A DNA stretch of 9,608 bases from Candidatus Thiodiazotropha taylori (GTDB lineage Bacteria > Pseudomonadota > Gammaproteobacteria > Chromatiales > Chromatiaceae), in the NCBI GenBank assembly GCA_019100305.1, contig JAHRHW010000149.1:1-9608 (forward strand). The letters are read 5' to 3'. The notes beneath the pieces are model-generated. The model saw only the letters and a list, made by a program, of their open reading frames with translations, ran no database searches and was not told the DNA's origin. Position numbers and translations under genes: made by a program. How positions within the stretch are numbered: position 1 is the stretch's first letter; each line of letters starts with the position of its first letter. Below are positions 1 to 7,879 of the stretch, piece after piece.

Positions 1-1
1 G

Positions 2-3000
2 CTGCTGGGCGGCATGGGTGATGATCAGCTGACCGGTGGCCAAGGTAATGACCATCTGGAAGGTGGAGAGGGTAATGACAGCTATCAATTCAGTTCCAGT
101 GATGGATTGGATGTCATTGAAGATATCAATGGTACTAACCGGATTGAATATATCGATCTCACATCCACCGAAGTCGATGTCAATCGTTCAGGCAATGATC
201 TGATCATTACCGACATTCAAGGTGGTGGTCAGATTACAATCCTCAATCAATTTGGTGGAATCCAAAACTCGTCACCGATCACCCCGATTCAGGAGGTTCA
301 TTTTTCCGATGGCGTGGTCTGGGATGCTGACGAACTGCTGAATCAGATTACTCAGGGGGGAGCGGATAACGATTTGCTGGAAGGAACTGCCGAGGTGGAT
401 CGCATCCAGTCCCTGACGGGTGATGATGACGTCTATGCCCATGAGGGTGATGACTTAGTGGATGGTGGTGCAGGTGACGACTACCTATTCGGCGAGTCTG
501 GAAACGATCTGCTCATGGGTGGTCAAGATAATGATTTTCTACTGGGTATGGAGGATCACGATCATCTGGACGGTGGCAGTGGGAATGATGTTCTGATCGG
601 TTCCAACATCTGGCCACGCTACTACGATATCTCAGGTTTACGGGATCGATTTACAAATGATAACTACGGCTTTGATACCTGGAACCAACCGTTCTGGAGT
701 GACGACACCCGGGCAGAATATGATCTGTTGCAGGGTGGAGAGGGTGCTGATGTATTGATTGGTTCCGGAGAGCTCTATGGTGGCAGCGGTGGCGACCGGC
801 TAATGGGTAGCGGTGTTTTGTATGGTGAGGCGGGTGACGACCATCTGATTGTGGAAGGGGTCAATGAGCGTATCAATGGTGAATACTATGTGAGAAATGA
901 TCCTGATCGCAGAGGTTCATACTATCAACGTTATCCCCTTGCCATCTATGATGAAGACTATGGAATGTCACTGCTTGATGGCGGCGAGGGTAATGATTAT
1001 TTGGAAGGAAGGGGTAACACAACCTACCGTTTCCGTCTCGGCGATGGGCAGGATACTATCTTTAACAATGACGGTTCTCAAACAGGACGCAGAGGAAGGG
1101 TACTATTTGAGGAAGGGGTTGAGGCTTCATCGGTCACTTTCCAACGTCAAGGAACAGATCTGGTTGTGCATTATGGCAATGGCAACGACAGCATAACCAT
1201 TCAACGCTGGTTTGAGCGTGCCAACAATCCTGGCTACCCCTATCACAATACTTATCGTTGGCAGTTGGAGCAGTTTGAGTTTGCCGATGGCACAATCATC
1301 ACCGCTGAACAGGCTTCAACCGGCTTGTCGACGGATGATGTGCCATTCGATGATTTGCCGCCTACGGATCAAGATCCTGTCACTCTGGTTGGAGATGATT
1401 GGAGTGATCAGCTCTATGGGGGTTCTGCGGATGACAGTCTGTCTGGCGCCGGGGGCTATGATCAACTATCCGGCCGGGCAGGTGACGATATATTACACGG
1501 TGGTAGAGGCCCTGATCTACTTGAAGGCGGAGACGGCAACGATACTTACCTCTACAGTCCAGGTGATGGCCTGGATATCATTGACAATCAGGATAATGAT
1601 GGTGGGGTGGATGTATTGCGATTCGAGGCGGGCATTTCCCCTGATGATGTCACCCTGACACGTGATAGGAACAACCTGGTGCTGACTTTCCCCGGCGGTG
1701 GTGTCTCTGTAATCAGCTATTTTCAGGACGATGGTGAGAACACTTATGCCCTCGACACAATCGAGTTTTCTAATGGCATATCCTGGGATTATGCCTTTGT
1801 GCTATCTCATCTGACACAGGGTACAGGCGGCGCGGATGACATTTATGGCAATCTTTCAGCCGATGTGCTGGATGGTCTGGCCGGAGATGACAGTCTCTAT
1901 GGTTCAGGCGGGGAAGACCAGCTCTCTGGCGGTGAAGGTGATGATCTGCTATACGGTCAGGAAGCGGCAGATACATTAAATGGTAATGGTGGCAATGATT
2001 GGCTCTATGGCGGAGCGGCGGATGACAGTCTAGTGGGTGAAGCAGGCAGTGATAACCTGGTGGGTGGATTGGGTGATGACACGCTCATTGGCGGTATCGG
2101 TGATGATCGCTACTACTACAGTCTCGGTCATGGGATGGATATAATTGACAATACTGGTGGAGGATACGACCGAATTGCATTCACAGATATCAGCTTTAAC
2201 CGTCTCGGTTTATTTCAGGATGGTGATGATCTGTTGATTATGGTGGATGATGATCTTACACAATCAGTTCGGGTGACAAGTCACTTTTTGGGTGGTGATC
2301 TGGCTATCGATTTCATTCAGACCAGTGATGGTGAAACAATATCTGCCGAACAGATATTGTCATTAGTGACTCCGTTGATTCAACCACCACATCCCAATAC
2401 ACAGGATCATTCACTAACCTCTGGTGTTACAGGGGGATCTGTTTCGGAAGAAACCGCTCCGCCTGATGATTCGAACGATACGGGTGGTGAGCCTGTGGAT
2501 GGCGATACTCCAACCGATCCGGTAGATCCGCCGACGTCTTCCAGTGATGACAGGATTACAGGTAGTGATGCCGGGGAAGTACTGATTGCTGGGGTTGGAA
2601 ATGACACGCTTGATGGTGGTCTTGGTAATGATCTGCTGCTAGGGGGTAGTGGTGATGATACCTACCAATTCACCGGTGGTCAGGATAGTTTGACGGAATC
2701 CTCGGGAGTTGATCGTCTTATATTTGGAAACGGAATCACCTTCGATCAGGTCTCATCGAATCTACTCAGGTCGGGTGATGATCTGATACTCACTGTCGAT
2801 GGTGGTACCGATCAGATTACCCTAACTGACTTTTTCCTCGGTGGTGACAATCTGGTGGAGAGCATTGAATTTGAAACCGGTGGATCAATCAGTGCCGAGC
2901 AGATTTTTTCCGTTTTCGGACTTCCCATACCAACTGCTGATACCGGGTTTGCACAAATCCATACCGGTGATTCTGCTGATAATCAATTGCCCGGTACTGA

Positions 3001-3991
3001 TCAGGCAGATTTGATTCAGGGTTTTAACGGCAATGATCAATTACAGGGGAATGAAGGTAATGACCGGATTGAAGGCGGCAATGATTCAGATTCGCTCTAT
3101 GGCGAGGCTGGGAACGATCTGTTGATCGGTGGTCGGGGGGATGACATCTATATCTTCAGTACTGGCGATGGTCAGGATAGGATCGATAATCGTGGTGGTG
3201 GTTTTGATACTTTGCAGTTTGAAGGTATTGAGTTTAGCGAAATCGCCAGTGGCCTGATGAGATCGGGAGATGATCTGATACTACGAGTAGGCAGTAGTTA
3301 CGATCAAATAGCCCTGCAGGACTTCTTCCTTGGTGGGGACTTTGTCGTGGATAGGTTTGTATTCACGACTGGAGGTGAAATAAGTGCCGAGCAGATTTTT
3401 AATGCATTTGGTGTGACAAATCCTGATCCGTTGGGTTCTCCGGATTACTCAAATCTACCAAATGAGCAAGACTTCGAAACTATCACCCAAGGGGACGACA
3501 GTGCCGCTAACTACCTCGCTGCCAGTGGTGATGATTTTATTGATGGTGGTGCTGGTGATGACCAACTTCAAGGCAATGCTGGCAATGACTATCTAATCGG
3601 TGGATTGGGCAGTGATACCTATCTGATTGGGACATCATCCGGTCAGGATCGGATCAACAACTACGATGCCGGTAATAGTGGCATCGATATGCTCAGGTTT
3701 GAAGAGGCGGTCATTGATGATCTCTGGTTCAGTCGTGTCGGTGATGACCTGACAATCAACCTTGTTGGAAGCGATGACCAGGTGACCATTGAACAGTGGT
3801 ATAGCGATCCTGCCCAGGAGGTGGATCGAATCGAGGCTGGTGGCTCAGTACTACTCAACCAACAGGTGGAGCAGCTCGTGATGGCAATGGCCAGCCACGA
3901 TGTTCCATCCGGCGCTGGCAGTGTTATACCCCAGGAAGTCAGGGAGAATCTTCAGCCTGTAATTGCGGAGAGTTGGCAGACAATTGCGTGA
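2..3991 (+). CDS. Giant RTX calcium-binding protein, C-terminal part (5' end outside window)
   Basis: The frame is already open at base 2 (Leu-Leu-Gly-Gly precede the Met at base 14), so the true start lies upstream. About forty glycine- and aspartate-rich nonapeptides of the GGxGxDxLx type are visible; in this family they fold as parallel beta-rolls that bind Ca2+ outside the cell. They come in blocks, each closed by a domain with the pattern GDGxDxI - LRFxxGIS - GDDLxLT - Q/VxIxxxF - IEFxxG, the haemolysin-type calcium-binding-related domain; about seven such units occur. Two aromatic-rich inserts (about 603-720 and 859-975) and a Pro/Asp/Ser/Thr linker (about 2391-2545) interrupt the pattern. 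The final 35 or so residues are not repeats and contain LVMAMA followed by a segment ending in ESWQTIA, consistent with a C-terminal type I secretion signal (inference). No membrane segment and no cognate ABC exporter is seen here. Role could be adhesin, S-layer-like protein or enzyme, because the N-terminal part is missing. Confidence 0.9.
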   Translation: MLGGMGDDQLTGGQGNDHLEGGEGNDSYQFSSSDGLDVIEDINGTNRIEYIDLTSTEVDVNRSGNDLIITDIQGGGQITILNQFGGIQNSSPITPIQEVHFSDGVVWDADELLNQITQGGADNDLLEGTAEVDRIQSLTGDDDVYAHEGDDLVDGGAGDDYLFGESGNDLLMGGQDNDFLLGMEDHDHLDGGSGNDVLIGSNIWPRYYDISGLRDRFTNDNYGFDTWNQPFWSDDTRAEYDLLQGGEGADVLIGSGELYGGSGGDRLMGSGVLYGEAGDDHLIVEGVNERINGEYYVRNDPDRRGSYYQRYPLAIYDEDYGMSLLDGGEGNDYLEGRGNTTYRFRLGDGQDTIFNNDGSQTGRRGRVLFEEGVEASSVTFQRQGTDLVVHYGNGNDSITIQRWFERANNPGYPYHNTYRWQLEQFEFADGTIITAEQASTGLSTDDVPFDDLPPTDQDPVTLVGDDWSDQLYGGSADDSLSGAGGYDQLSGRAGDDILHGGRGPDLLEGGDGNDTYLYSPGDGLDIIDNQDNDGGVDVLRFEAGISPDDVTLTRDRNNLVLTFPGGGVSVISYFQDDGENTYALDTIEFSNGISWDYAFVLSHLTQGTGGADDIYGNLSADVLDGLAGDDSLYGSGGEDQLSGGEGDDLLYGQEAADTLNGNGGNDWLYGGAADDSLVGEAGSDNLVGGLGDDTLIGGIGDDRYYYSLGHGMDIIDNTGGGYDRIAFTDISFNRLGLFQDGDDLLIMVDDDLTQSVRVTSHFLGGDLAIDFIQTSDGETISAEQILSLVTPLIQPPHPNTQDHSLTSGVTGGSVSEETAPPDDSNDTGGEPVDGDTPTDPVDPPTSSSDDRITGSDAGEVLIAGVGNDTLDGGLGNDLLLGGSGDDTYQFTGGQDSLTESSGVDRLIFGNGITFDQVSSNLLRSGDDLILTVDGGTDQITLTDFFLGGDNLVESIEFETGGSISAEQIFSVFGLPIPTADTGFAQIHTGDSADNQLPGTDQADLIQGFNGNDQLQGNEGNDRIEGGNDSDSLYGEAGNDLLIGGRGDDIYIFSTGDGQDRIDNRGGGFDTLQFEGIEFSEIASGLMRSGDDLILRVGSSYDQIALQDFFLGGDFVVDRFVFTTGGEISAEQIFNAFGVTNPDPLGSPDYSNLPNEQDFETITQGDDSAANYLAASGDDFIDGGAGDDQLQGNAGNDYLIGGLGSDTYLIGTSSGQDRINNYDAGNSGIDMLRFEEAVIDDLWFSRVGDDLTINLVGSDDQVTIEQWYSDPAQEVDRIEAGGSVLLNQQVEQLVMAMASHDVPSGAGSVIPQEVRENLQPVIAESWQTIA
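1802..2111 (+). repeat. Longest uninterrupted RTX nonapeptide block
   Basis: This is the densest run of nonapeptides in the RTX gene. About eleven consecutive units of the form GGxGDDxLxG run without a break before the next related domain begins at the RYYYSLGHGMD segment. In known RTX proteins each pair of such turns binds Ca2+ between the Asp side chains. The DNA is correspondingly repetitive, rich in GGTGATGAT and GGCGG motifs, which makes the stretch prone to slippage and to assembly error. Confidence 0.8.
2391..2545 (+). other. Pro/Asp/Ser/Thr-rich linker within the RTX protein
   Basis: Around fifty residues here lack the nonapeptide periodicity and are rich in Pro, Asp, Ser, Thr and Gly, including PPDDSNDTGGEP and TDPVDPPTSSSDD. 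The composition suggests a flexible, acidic, disordered spacer separating the upstream RTX modules from the three C-terminal ones. It could mark an older domain boundary or a processing site; only the composition is directly seen. Confidence 0.6.
2552..3430 (+). repeat. Two paralogous RTX modules in tandem
   Basis: Two neighbouring modules (about 2552-2932 and 2933-3430) each carry a nonapeptide block followed by a related domain. Their second halves are nearly the same protein: RSGDDLIL, then DQI-L-DFFLGGD, then a strand ending in TGG-ISAEQIF, then FG. The DNA also matches in patches, for example the bases coding SAEQIF at about 2890-2910 and 3382-3400. A third, more diverged relative with HFLGGD and ISAEQIL lies at about 2281-2363. 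The arrangement points to duplication of whole modules inside the gene. Confidence 0.7.
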
Positions 3992-4394
3992 TCTTAGATC
4001 ATATTCAATGATTTGATGTCCAAAAAAATCCTCTCTCCCAATGTGGGAGAGGGGCCGGGGAGAGGCGGTTTATATATTTATAATCATCAACTCTCTATTT
4101 GTGATCTATAACCATCTGTCTCGACAATTGAAATAATTTGGCATAACCAGTCCCCCCGTTTCATTTTGTTAAACTTGTTTGATCAATCGATTGTTTTGAT
4201 TCACGTCGAATAGTTCATCGGCCAAAGCGTTTCAGAGTGAGTGACTGAATGGCCTCCTGTGTCTAGTCTTACACATAATTGCCAATGGCATATGTGATAG
4301 TACATGGCCACGCCTGTTATATCAGACCTCAGAAGGGAAGTATTTCAATACCTGGAAGGTGGTGCAAGTAGTCAGCGTTTTGGTATTGCAAGTA
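3992..4394. other. Intergenic stretch between convergent RTX and cyclase genes
   Basis: About 400 bases lie between two convergent genes. They hold the GC-rich hairpin repeat at 4030-4054 with its tail to about 4068, an AT-rich segment, a small perfect palindrome caatcgattg at 4184-4193, and from 4304 a possible transposase remnant. No Shine-Dalgarno-led gene and no RNA gene is recognised. The hairpin is the only candidate for ending transcription of the RTX gene. Confidence 0.6.
4030..4068 (+). repeat. GC-rich hairpin repeat, copy 1 (REP-like; possible terminator)
   Basis: Bases 4030-4040 pair with 4044-4054 as an 11-bp stem (one T-G wobble) around a 3-base loop, followed by a G-rich tail with the core ccggggagag. 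The same architecture recurs at 8227 and, inverted, at 8361, so this is a dispersed repeat rather than a private terminator. It starts 38 bases after the RTX stop codon, where it could still stop transcription or protect the mRNA 3' end. It lacks the U-run of a classical intrinsic terminator. Confidence 0.7.
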
Positions 4395-4397
4395 CTA
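4304..4397 (+). pseudogene. Possible IS630-type transposase N-terminal remnant
   Basis: From an ATG at 4304 the plus strand encodes MATPVISDLRREVFQYLEGG and then ASSQRFGIAST. This resembles the helix-turn-helix start of IS630/Tc1-type transposases, where the usual pattern is a short lead, S-x-DLR-R-V, a helix, E-G-S, a few residues, RFGVS-ST. A few residues are missing before RFG, and likeness ends at about 4397, where the sequence runs into the antisense strand of the cyclase gene. No catalytic DDE domain and no clear terminal inverted repeat is visible, so at most a decayed fragment remains. The call rests on pattern memory over about 31 residues; chance likeness is a real alternative. Confidence 0.35.
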
Positions 4398-5360
4398 AAG
4401 ATTATCACCAAAAAGATAATACCTGTTCTTTCCAGACTTCTTTGCCCTATACATGGCCACATCGGCTCGATTCAGAAGTTCATCGACGCTTTCAGCATGA
4501 TCAGGAAAGTAGGCGATGCCGATACTGGCGCCAATTTCAAACTTATTCAGATGTGACAGTTTTAAGTTTGCGACCGCTTGAATCATTTTATCGGCTAATG
4601 ATCTCACTTGCTTGTTGCTCTCTACGTCCTCCACCAACAAAGCAAATTCATCCCCACCATAGCGTGCAAAGGTGTCATTCTGTCTTACTTTTTTTACGAG
4701 CGTTTGTGCCACATCACGCAGAACTTGGTCCCCAAAAGGGTGGCCGTAGCTGTCATTGATCAATTTGAAACCATCAAGGTCAATAAACAGAATGGCATAG
4801 CGGCTATTCAGTCTCAAAGCACGACTGGCGGCCTGACTCAGGCGGTCGTTAAAAAAGCGCCGATTGGGTAGCTCCGTGAGGGGGTCGAAATGGGCTTGAA
4901 GACGTAGAGCATCTTCAGCTCTGCGTTGCGCGGTAATGTTACGCACATAGACTGAAAACCCCTTGACGCTGTCATTTGCCTCCTTGTATGGGGTGTAGCG
5001 TACTTCAACACTCTGATTCAGCATGTAGCGGTAGTTGAGTTGTTCGTCATAGGCGACGACATGACCATCAAGGACCGTATCGATATGCGGCTGTATTCTC
5101 TGCATTCCCTGCTCACCGATAAATTTTGCAACATGCTGACCAATGAAAGAGCTGAGTGGTTGGCCGGATTCAACCGCATATTGCTCATTACAAAACTGGT
5201 AATGCAGATCCGCATCCACGTAAGAGACATAGTCCGGTATGGAGTTTAAGATAAACTTCAACAAGTCCCGCTCAGCTTTTAGTTCACTGATCTCCCGTCT
5301 CAGAGAGTCACACTCATCTTCACTCTCTTTGTCAGAAGTTGGGTATTTGTTACGCTTCAT
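4395..5360 (-). CDS. PAS-GGDEF diguanylate cyclase
   Basis: This 321-residue soluble protein should make cyclic di-GMP from two GTP. Residues about 15-35 are charged and heptad-like, probably a short coiled coil. Residues about 36-145 form a PAS sensor domain, starting NSIPDYVSYVDADLHYQFCN and ending with the linker VRNITAQRRAED. The GGDEF domain follows from DPLTELPNRR (159-168), with FIDLDGFKLIND (192-203) supplying the metal-binding Asp194 and an intact GGDEF signature at 235-239. Arg226-x-x-Asp229 lies exactly five residues before it, which is the inhibitory I-site, so product inhibition is expected. No EAL domain, membrane segment or signal peptide is present, so it acts in the cytoplasm on an unknown PAS signal. 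The ATG is fixed by an in-frame TGA immediately upstream; AGGG about 11 bases before it is a modest ribosome site. It lies 31 bp downstream of the DUF1330 gene and is likely co-transcribed with it. Confidence 0.95.
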   Translation of the reverse strand: MKRNKYPTSDKESEDECDSLRREISELKAERDLLKFILNSIPDYVSYVDADLHYQFCNEQYAVESGQPLSSFIGQHVAKFIGEQGMQRIQPHIDTVLDGHVVAYDEQLNYRYMLNQSVEVRYTPYKEANDSVKGFSVYVRNITAQRRAEDALRLQAHFDPLTELPNRRFFNDRLSQAASRALRLNSRYAILFIDLDGFKLINDSYGHPFGDQVLRDVAQTLVKKVRQNDTFARYGGDEFALLVEDVESNKQVRSLADKMIQAVANLKLSHLNKFEIGASIGIAYFPDHAESVDELLNRADVAMYRAKKSGKNRYYLFGDNL

Positions 5361-5391
5361 TCACGATTGCCCTGAATCAACGCCCTGATGG

Positions 5392-5715
5392 CTAGACTGG
5401 ATTTATTGGCAGGCCATCCACCAGAATCACATTTGCTGTGGCTGAAGAGAATCTCATTTTTTTCCAGGGGGCATACTCATCCGAATTGTACCATCGATGG
5501 AATGAATCCCGGTCTGGCCACTCGTGTACGACGACAATTTGTCCGGGCCAACTGCCCTCAATGGCTTCGAAATCAGGACCGGCCACGAGAAATCGGCCGT
5601 TAAATTTGTCCAGTGTTCCCTGGTGGCCATCGACATATTTTTGAAAGGTTTCCGTGTCATTGACAGAGACAGCTACTATCGAATAGCTCGGCACAGCATT
5701 AACCCCCGGTAACAT
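5392..5715 (-). CDS. DUF1330 family small protein (dimeric alpha/beta barrel)
   Basis: The product is a 107-residue soluble protein with the pattern of the DUF1330 family: YSIVAVSVNDTETFQKYV (residues 11-28), NGRFLVAGPDFEAIEG (39-54), the strand QIVVVHEWPD, then WYNSDEY (75-81) and R88. Family members adopt a ferredoxin-like dimeric alpha/beta barrel related to antibiotic-biosynthesis monooxygenases; the biochemical role is generally unknown and none is claimed here. The ATG at 5715 gives a seven-residue lead not typical of the family. A GTG at 5694 would give MPSYSIVAV, which fits the usual MPAY-type start and has a GGGGG run about ten bases upstream, so the 100-residue form is a serious alternative. 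It precedes the cyclase gene by 31 bp and follows tmcA after a 112-bp gap on the same strand. Confidence 0.85.
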   Translation of the reverse strand: MLPGVNAVPSYSIVAVSVNDTETFQKYVDGHQGTLDKFNGRFLVAGPDFEAIEGSWPGQIVVVHEWPDRDSFHRWYNSDEYAPWKKMRFSSATANVILVDGLPINPV

Positions 5716-5827
5716 GATTAAGTACTTTCACTCTATCGATCCCTATCGGCCAGATCTCATTCAACATTAGTGACAGGAATAGAAAAACTGATGCAGAGAC
5801 TAGGAAATTGATGAGCCAAGCCTGTTC

Positions 5828-7879
5828 TTAGTCCTTGATTCGTCTGATTATGTCGGCAGTTGCACTATCGGCATAGTTTAAAATTGCCTTCTGTAAAATA
5901 GTGCGTATGCGGTCATCGGTTGCTTTCTTTCCGGAGAGATCCAGCGCTGCTGTACACTCTGACCAGCTCTGTTGTTGCAGCACTCGTTTGATCAGCAAGC
6001 GCTCATCTGACTCGTTGAGTAAGCCATCTGCAATCGAACTCAAGGCCAGTGTCTTGATGATCCCCTGGGTGTAGTCATATGCCCGGTTGCCAAAGGCATA
6101 AGCGACAGCATCGAGCCACTGCTGTTCTGTCAGGTTGGACAAAGGGGGAAGCTCGATCTCCTTGAGCAGTTGTATGAGTAGATCGGCTGGGAGTTGACTC
6201 AATGGTTCCGCCAGCAGTGCAGGTAGCTGCCTGCTATAGCTGGTTCGAGCCTGGCTGAGCATCGATTCGCCGGATGTGCTGAGTGCCTGAATATGCATCA
6301 CCGATTGCTGGCTACTGCTGGCCCCTGGGTGCACACCAATCCTCACAGCTTTCATGCCATTGGCCTGCCAGAAGCGGATCAATCTTGTCTCTGCGCCATA
6401 ACTGGCACCGAGATAGTCGTAAGCCTGATTCCTGGCGTAGCTCTGTATTGCTTTGAGCAGTTGCTGGCCAATGCCTCTGCTCTGCAGAGCCGGGTGGACG
6501 GCGATCCTCATGATCCGCAATCCCTTCAGGGTCGATGCGGTTCTCAATCCCAGGTGGGCGGAAAGGGATTGGGCCAGCAGGTGTCCACGGGGGCGTCGTC
6601 GGCCGAGCCAGATCTGTTCGGCAAGTTCCGCTGAAAACTCCCCTTCGGAGGCGAGCAGGGCGACGGCAACAATCTGTTGGTCATGTGTTAGCACAACCGG
6701 TTGCAGATTGGGTCCATCCAGCAGATGCCAGAGATCCCTGGGCGTGGTTCGGTAGTGGGCCAGTACCAGTAGACCGAAAAACTGCTGCAACTGCTGTTCA
6801 TCATCCATCAGCTGCTTTTGATCAGGAAATGTCACGCAGAGCTGGTCGCTCTCCAGGCTCTGCTCCGGCTCAATCTGTGTTGGCTCCGCATCCAGGGCCA
6901 GCATCCGGAATACCAGCTGTTCCAGGGGATCATCCATTGCCCAACGGATGGGTGTCTTGAGTTGAATCTCCCGCCACTGGGGCCGTTGCTGATCCAGATG
7001 CTTTTTGAAGCGGTGGTTAAATCCCAGACCGGTGCCTTCGTAACCGTGTACGGTGGTGGCAAAGGCGATTCGGGGATAGTGCTCAAGCAGTTTTATCAAT
7101 ACAGGGGTGGGGATGGCGGCCGCTTCATCCACCAGTAACAGATCCCCCCGGGGTTTTTCCTGAATCAGCCGGTCCGGGGCCACATATTCAATCACCCCTT
7201 GCTGGTGGTGGAGTTCGACGCCATGTGCTTCCATCCCCAGTTCACTGGCAGCCATGTCGAACAGGCTCTCCACCGCTGCCTGGCGTGAGGCGGTTATGAG
7301 GATTCGTTGGTAGCCAGCCTCGATAAGCCGTGCGGCGGCGATACCCAAAGCCGAGGATTTGCCCCGGCCCCGGTCGGAACTGAGTACCAGCGGTCTTCTG
7401 CCATGACCTTTGACCACATGGATGATCGCTTCAACGGCGGTTGATTGATCATCGGTCAGGCAACTGGGATCACTAGAGACCGGTACGGGTTGGTTGGATG
7501 GGGTTGCTGTCTGTGCCGCTTTGATGCCTTCGACGGTGATTCGCGCAATACTTGGTTCTGTTTCCAGGCGTTTCGCAAGTCGGGTGAAAAAGTGGCTGGG
7601 CCTGGGAAGTTCGTAGTTGGCGACGATAATGCGCTCAGCTTCCGGGTCCGCATACGCTGCCCACTGATCCAGAGAAGGGGTCAACAACAGCAACAGTCCG
7701 CCACCGGTCAATGTGCCGCTGACCGCACCGAAGGCATCCGGATCGAATCCTGAAAAGGCGTTGTAGATCAGCAGGCCCGATTCCCTGCCCAGGTGTTGCA
7801 GCGCCTGACGATTGTCTGCATGGGCTATGCCTTCAGGAGGATGCTCTCCAATCCAGAGGGTGTTGGGATCGTTGATCAC
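5828..7879 (-). CDS. tmcA: tRNA(Met) cytidine acetyltransferase TmcA
   Basis: TmcA makes N4-acetylcytidine at the wobble base C34 of elongator tRNA-Met, using acetyl-CoA and ATP, and so keeps AUG decoding accurate. Visible in order, numbered from the GTG: most of the N-terminal TmcA domain (residues 1-120), a helicase-like ATPase with Walker A SSDRGRGKSS (167-176) and Walker B DEAAAIP (251-257), the HGYEGTG segment (278-284), IRWAMDDPLEQLVF (311-324), then the GNAT domain with RRRPRGHLLAQSL (427-439) and the acetyl-CoA loop RIAVHPALQSRGIGQQLL (458-475), followed by the C-terminal tRNA-binding tail. All correspond to segments I recall from E. coli TmcA (about 670 residues). The bounds given use the first ordinary start, GTG at 7879, which has no Shine-Dalgarno sequence and truncates the N-terminal domain; the frame and its homology continue upstream to 8020. 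The gene ends in TAA, with no clear terminator before the DUF1330 gene. Confidence 0.95.
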   Translation of the reverse strand: MINDPNTLWIGEHPPEGIAHADNRQALQHLGRESGLLIYNAFSGFDPDAFGAVSGTLTGGGLLLLLTPSLDQWAAYADPEAERIIVANYELPRPSHFFTRLAKRLETEPSIARITVEGIKAAQTATPSNQPVPVSSDPSCLTDDQSTAVEAIIHVVKGHGRRPLVLSSDRGRGKSSALGIAAARLIEAGYQRILITASRQAAVESLFDMAASELGMEAHGVELHHQQGVIEYVAPDRLIQEKPRGDLLLVDEAAAIPTPVLIKLLEHYPRIAFATTVHGYEGTGLGFNHRFKKHLDQQRPQWREIQLKTPIRWAMDDPLEQLVFRMLALDAEPTQIEPEQSLESDQLCVTFPDQKQLMDDEQQLQQFFGLLVLAHYRTTPRDLWHLLDGPNLQPVVLTHDQQIVAVALLASEGEFSAELAEQIWLGRRRPRGHLLAQSLSAHLGLRTASTLKGLRIMRIAVHPALQSRGIGQQLLKAIQSYARNQAYDYLGASYGAETRLIRFWQANGMKAVRIGVHPGASSSQQSVMHIQALSTSGESMLSQARTSYSRQLPALLAEPLSQLPADLLIQLLKEIELPPLSNLTEQQWLDAVAYAFGNRAYDYTQGIIKTLALSSIADGLLNESDERLLIKRVLQQQSWSECTAALDLSGKKATDDRIRTILQKAILNYADSATADIIRRIKD

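Noticed and set aside
1..3991. Repetitive DNA as a CRISPR or minisatellite array
   Set aside because: The repeats are degenerate at DNA level, have a nine-codon period and keep one reading frame, so they are protein repeats.
4400..4759. Continuation of the plus-strand frame from 4304
   Set aside because: Beyond about 4400 it is antisense to the cyclase GGDEF domain and the transposase-like pattern is gone.
6535..6960. 141-codon plus-strand frame and similar smaller ones at 6293-7138
   Set aside because: They lie antisense within the GNAT and ATPase part of tmcA and have no recognisable domains.
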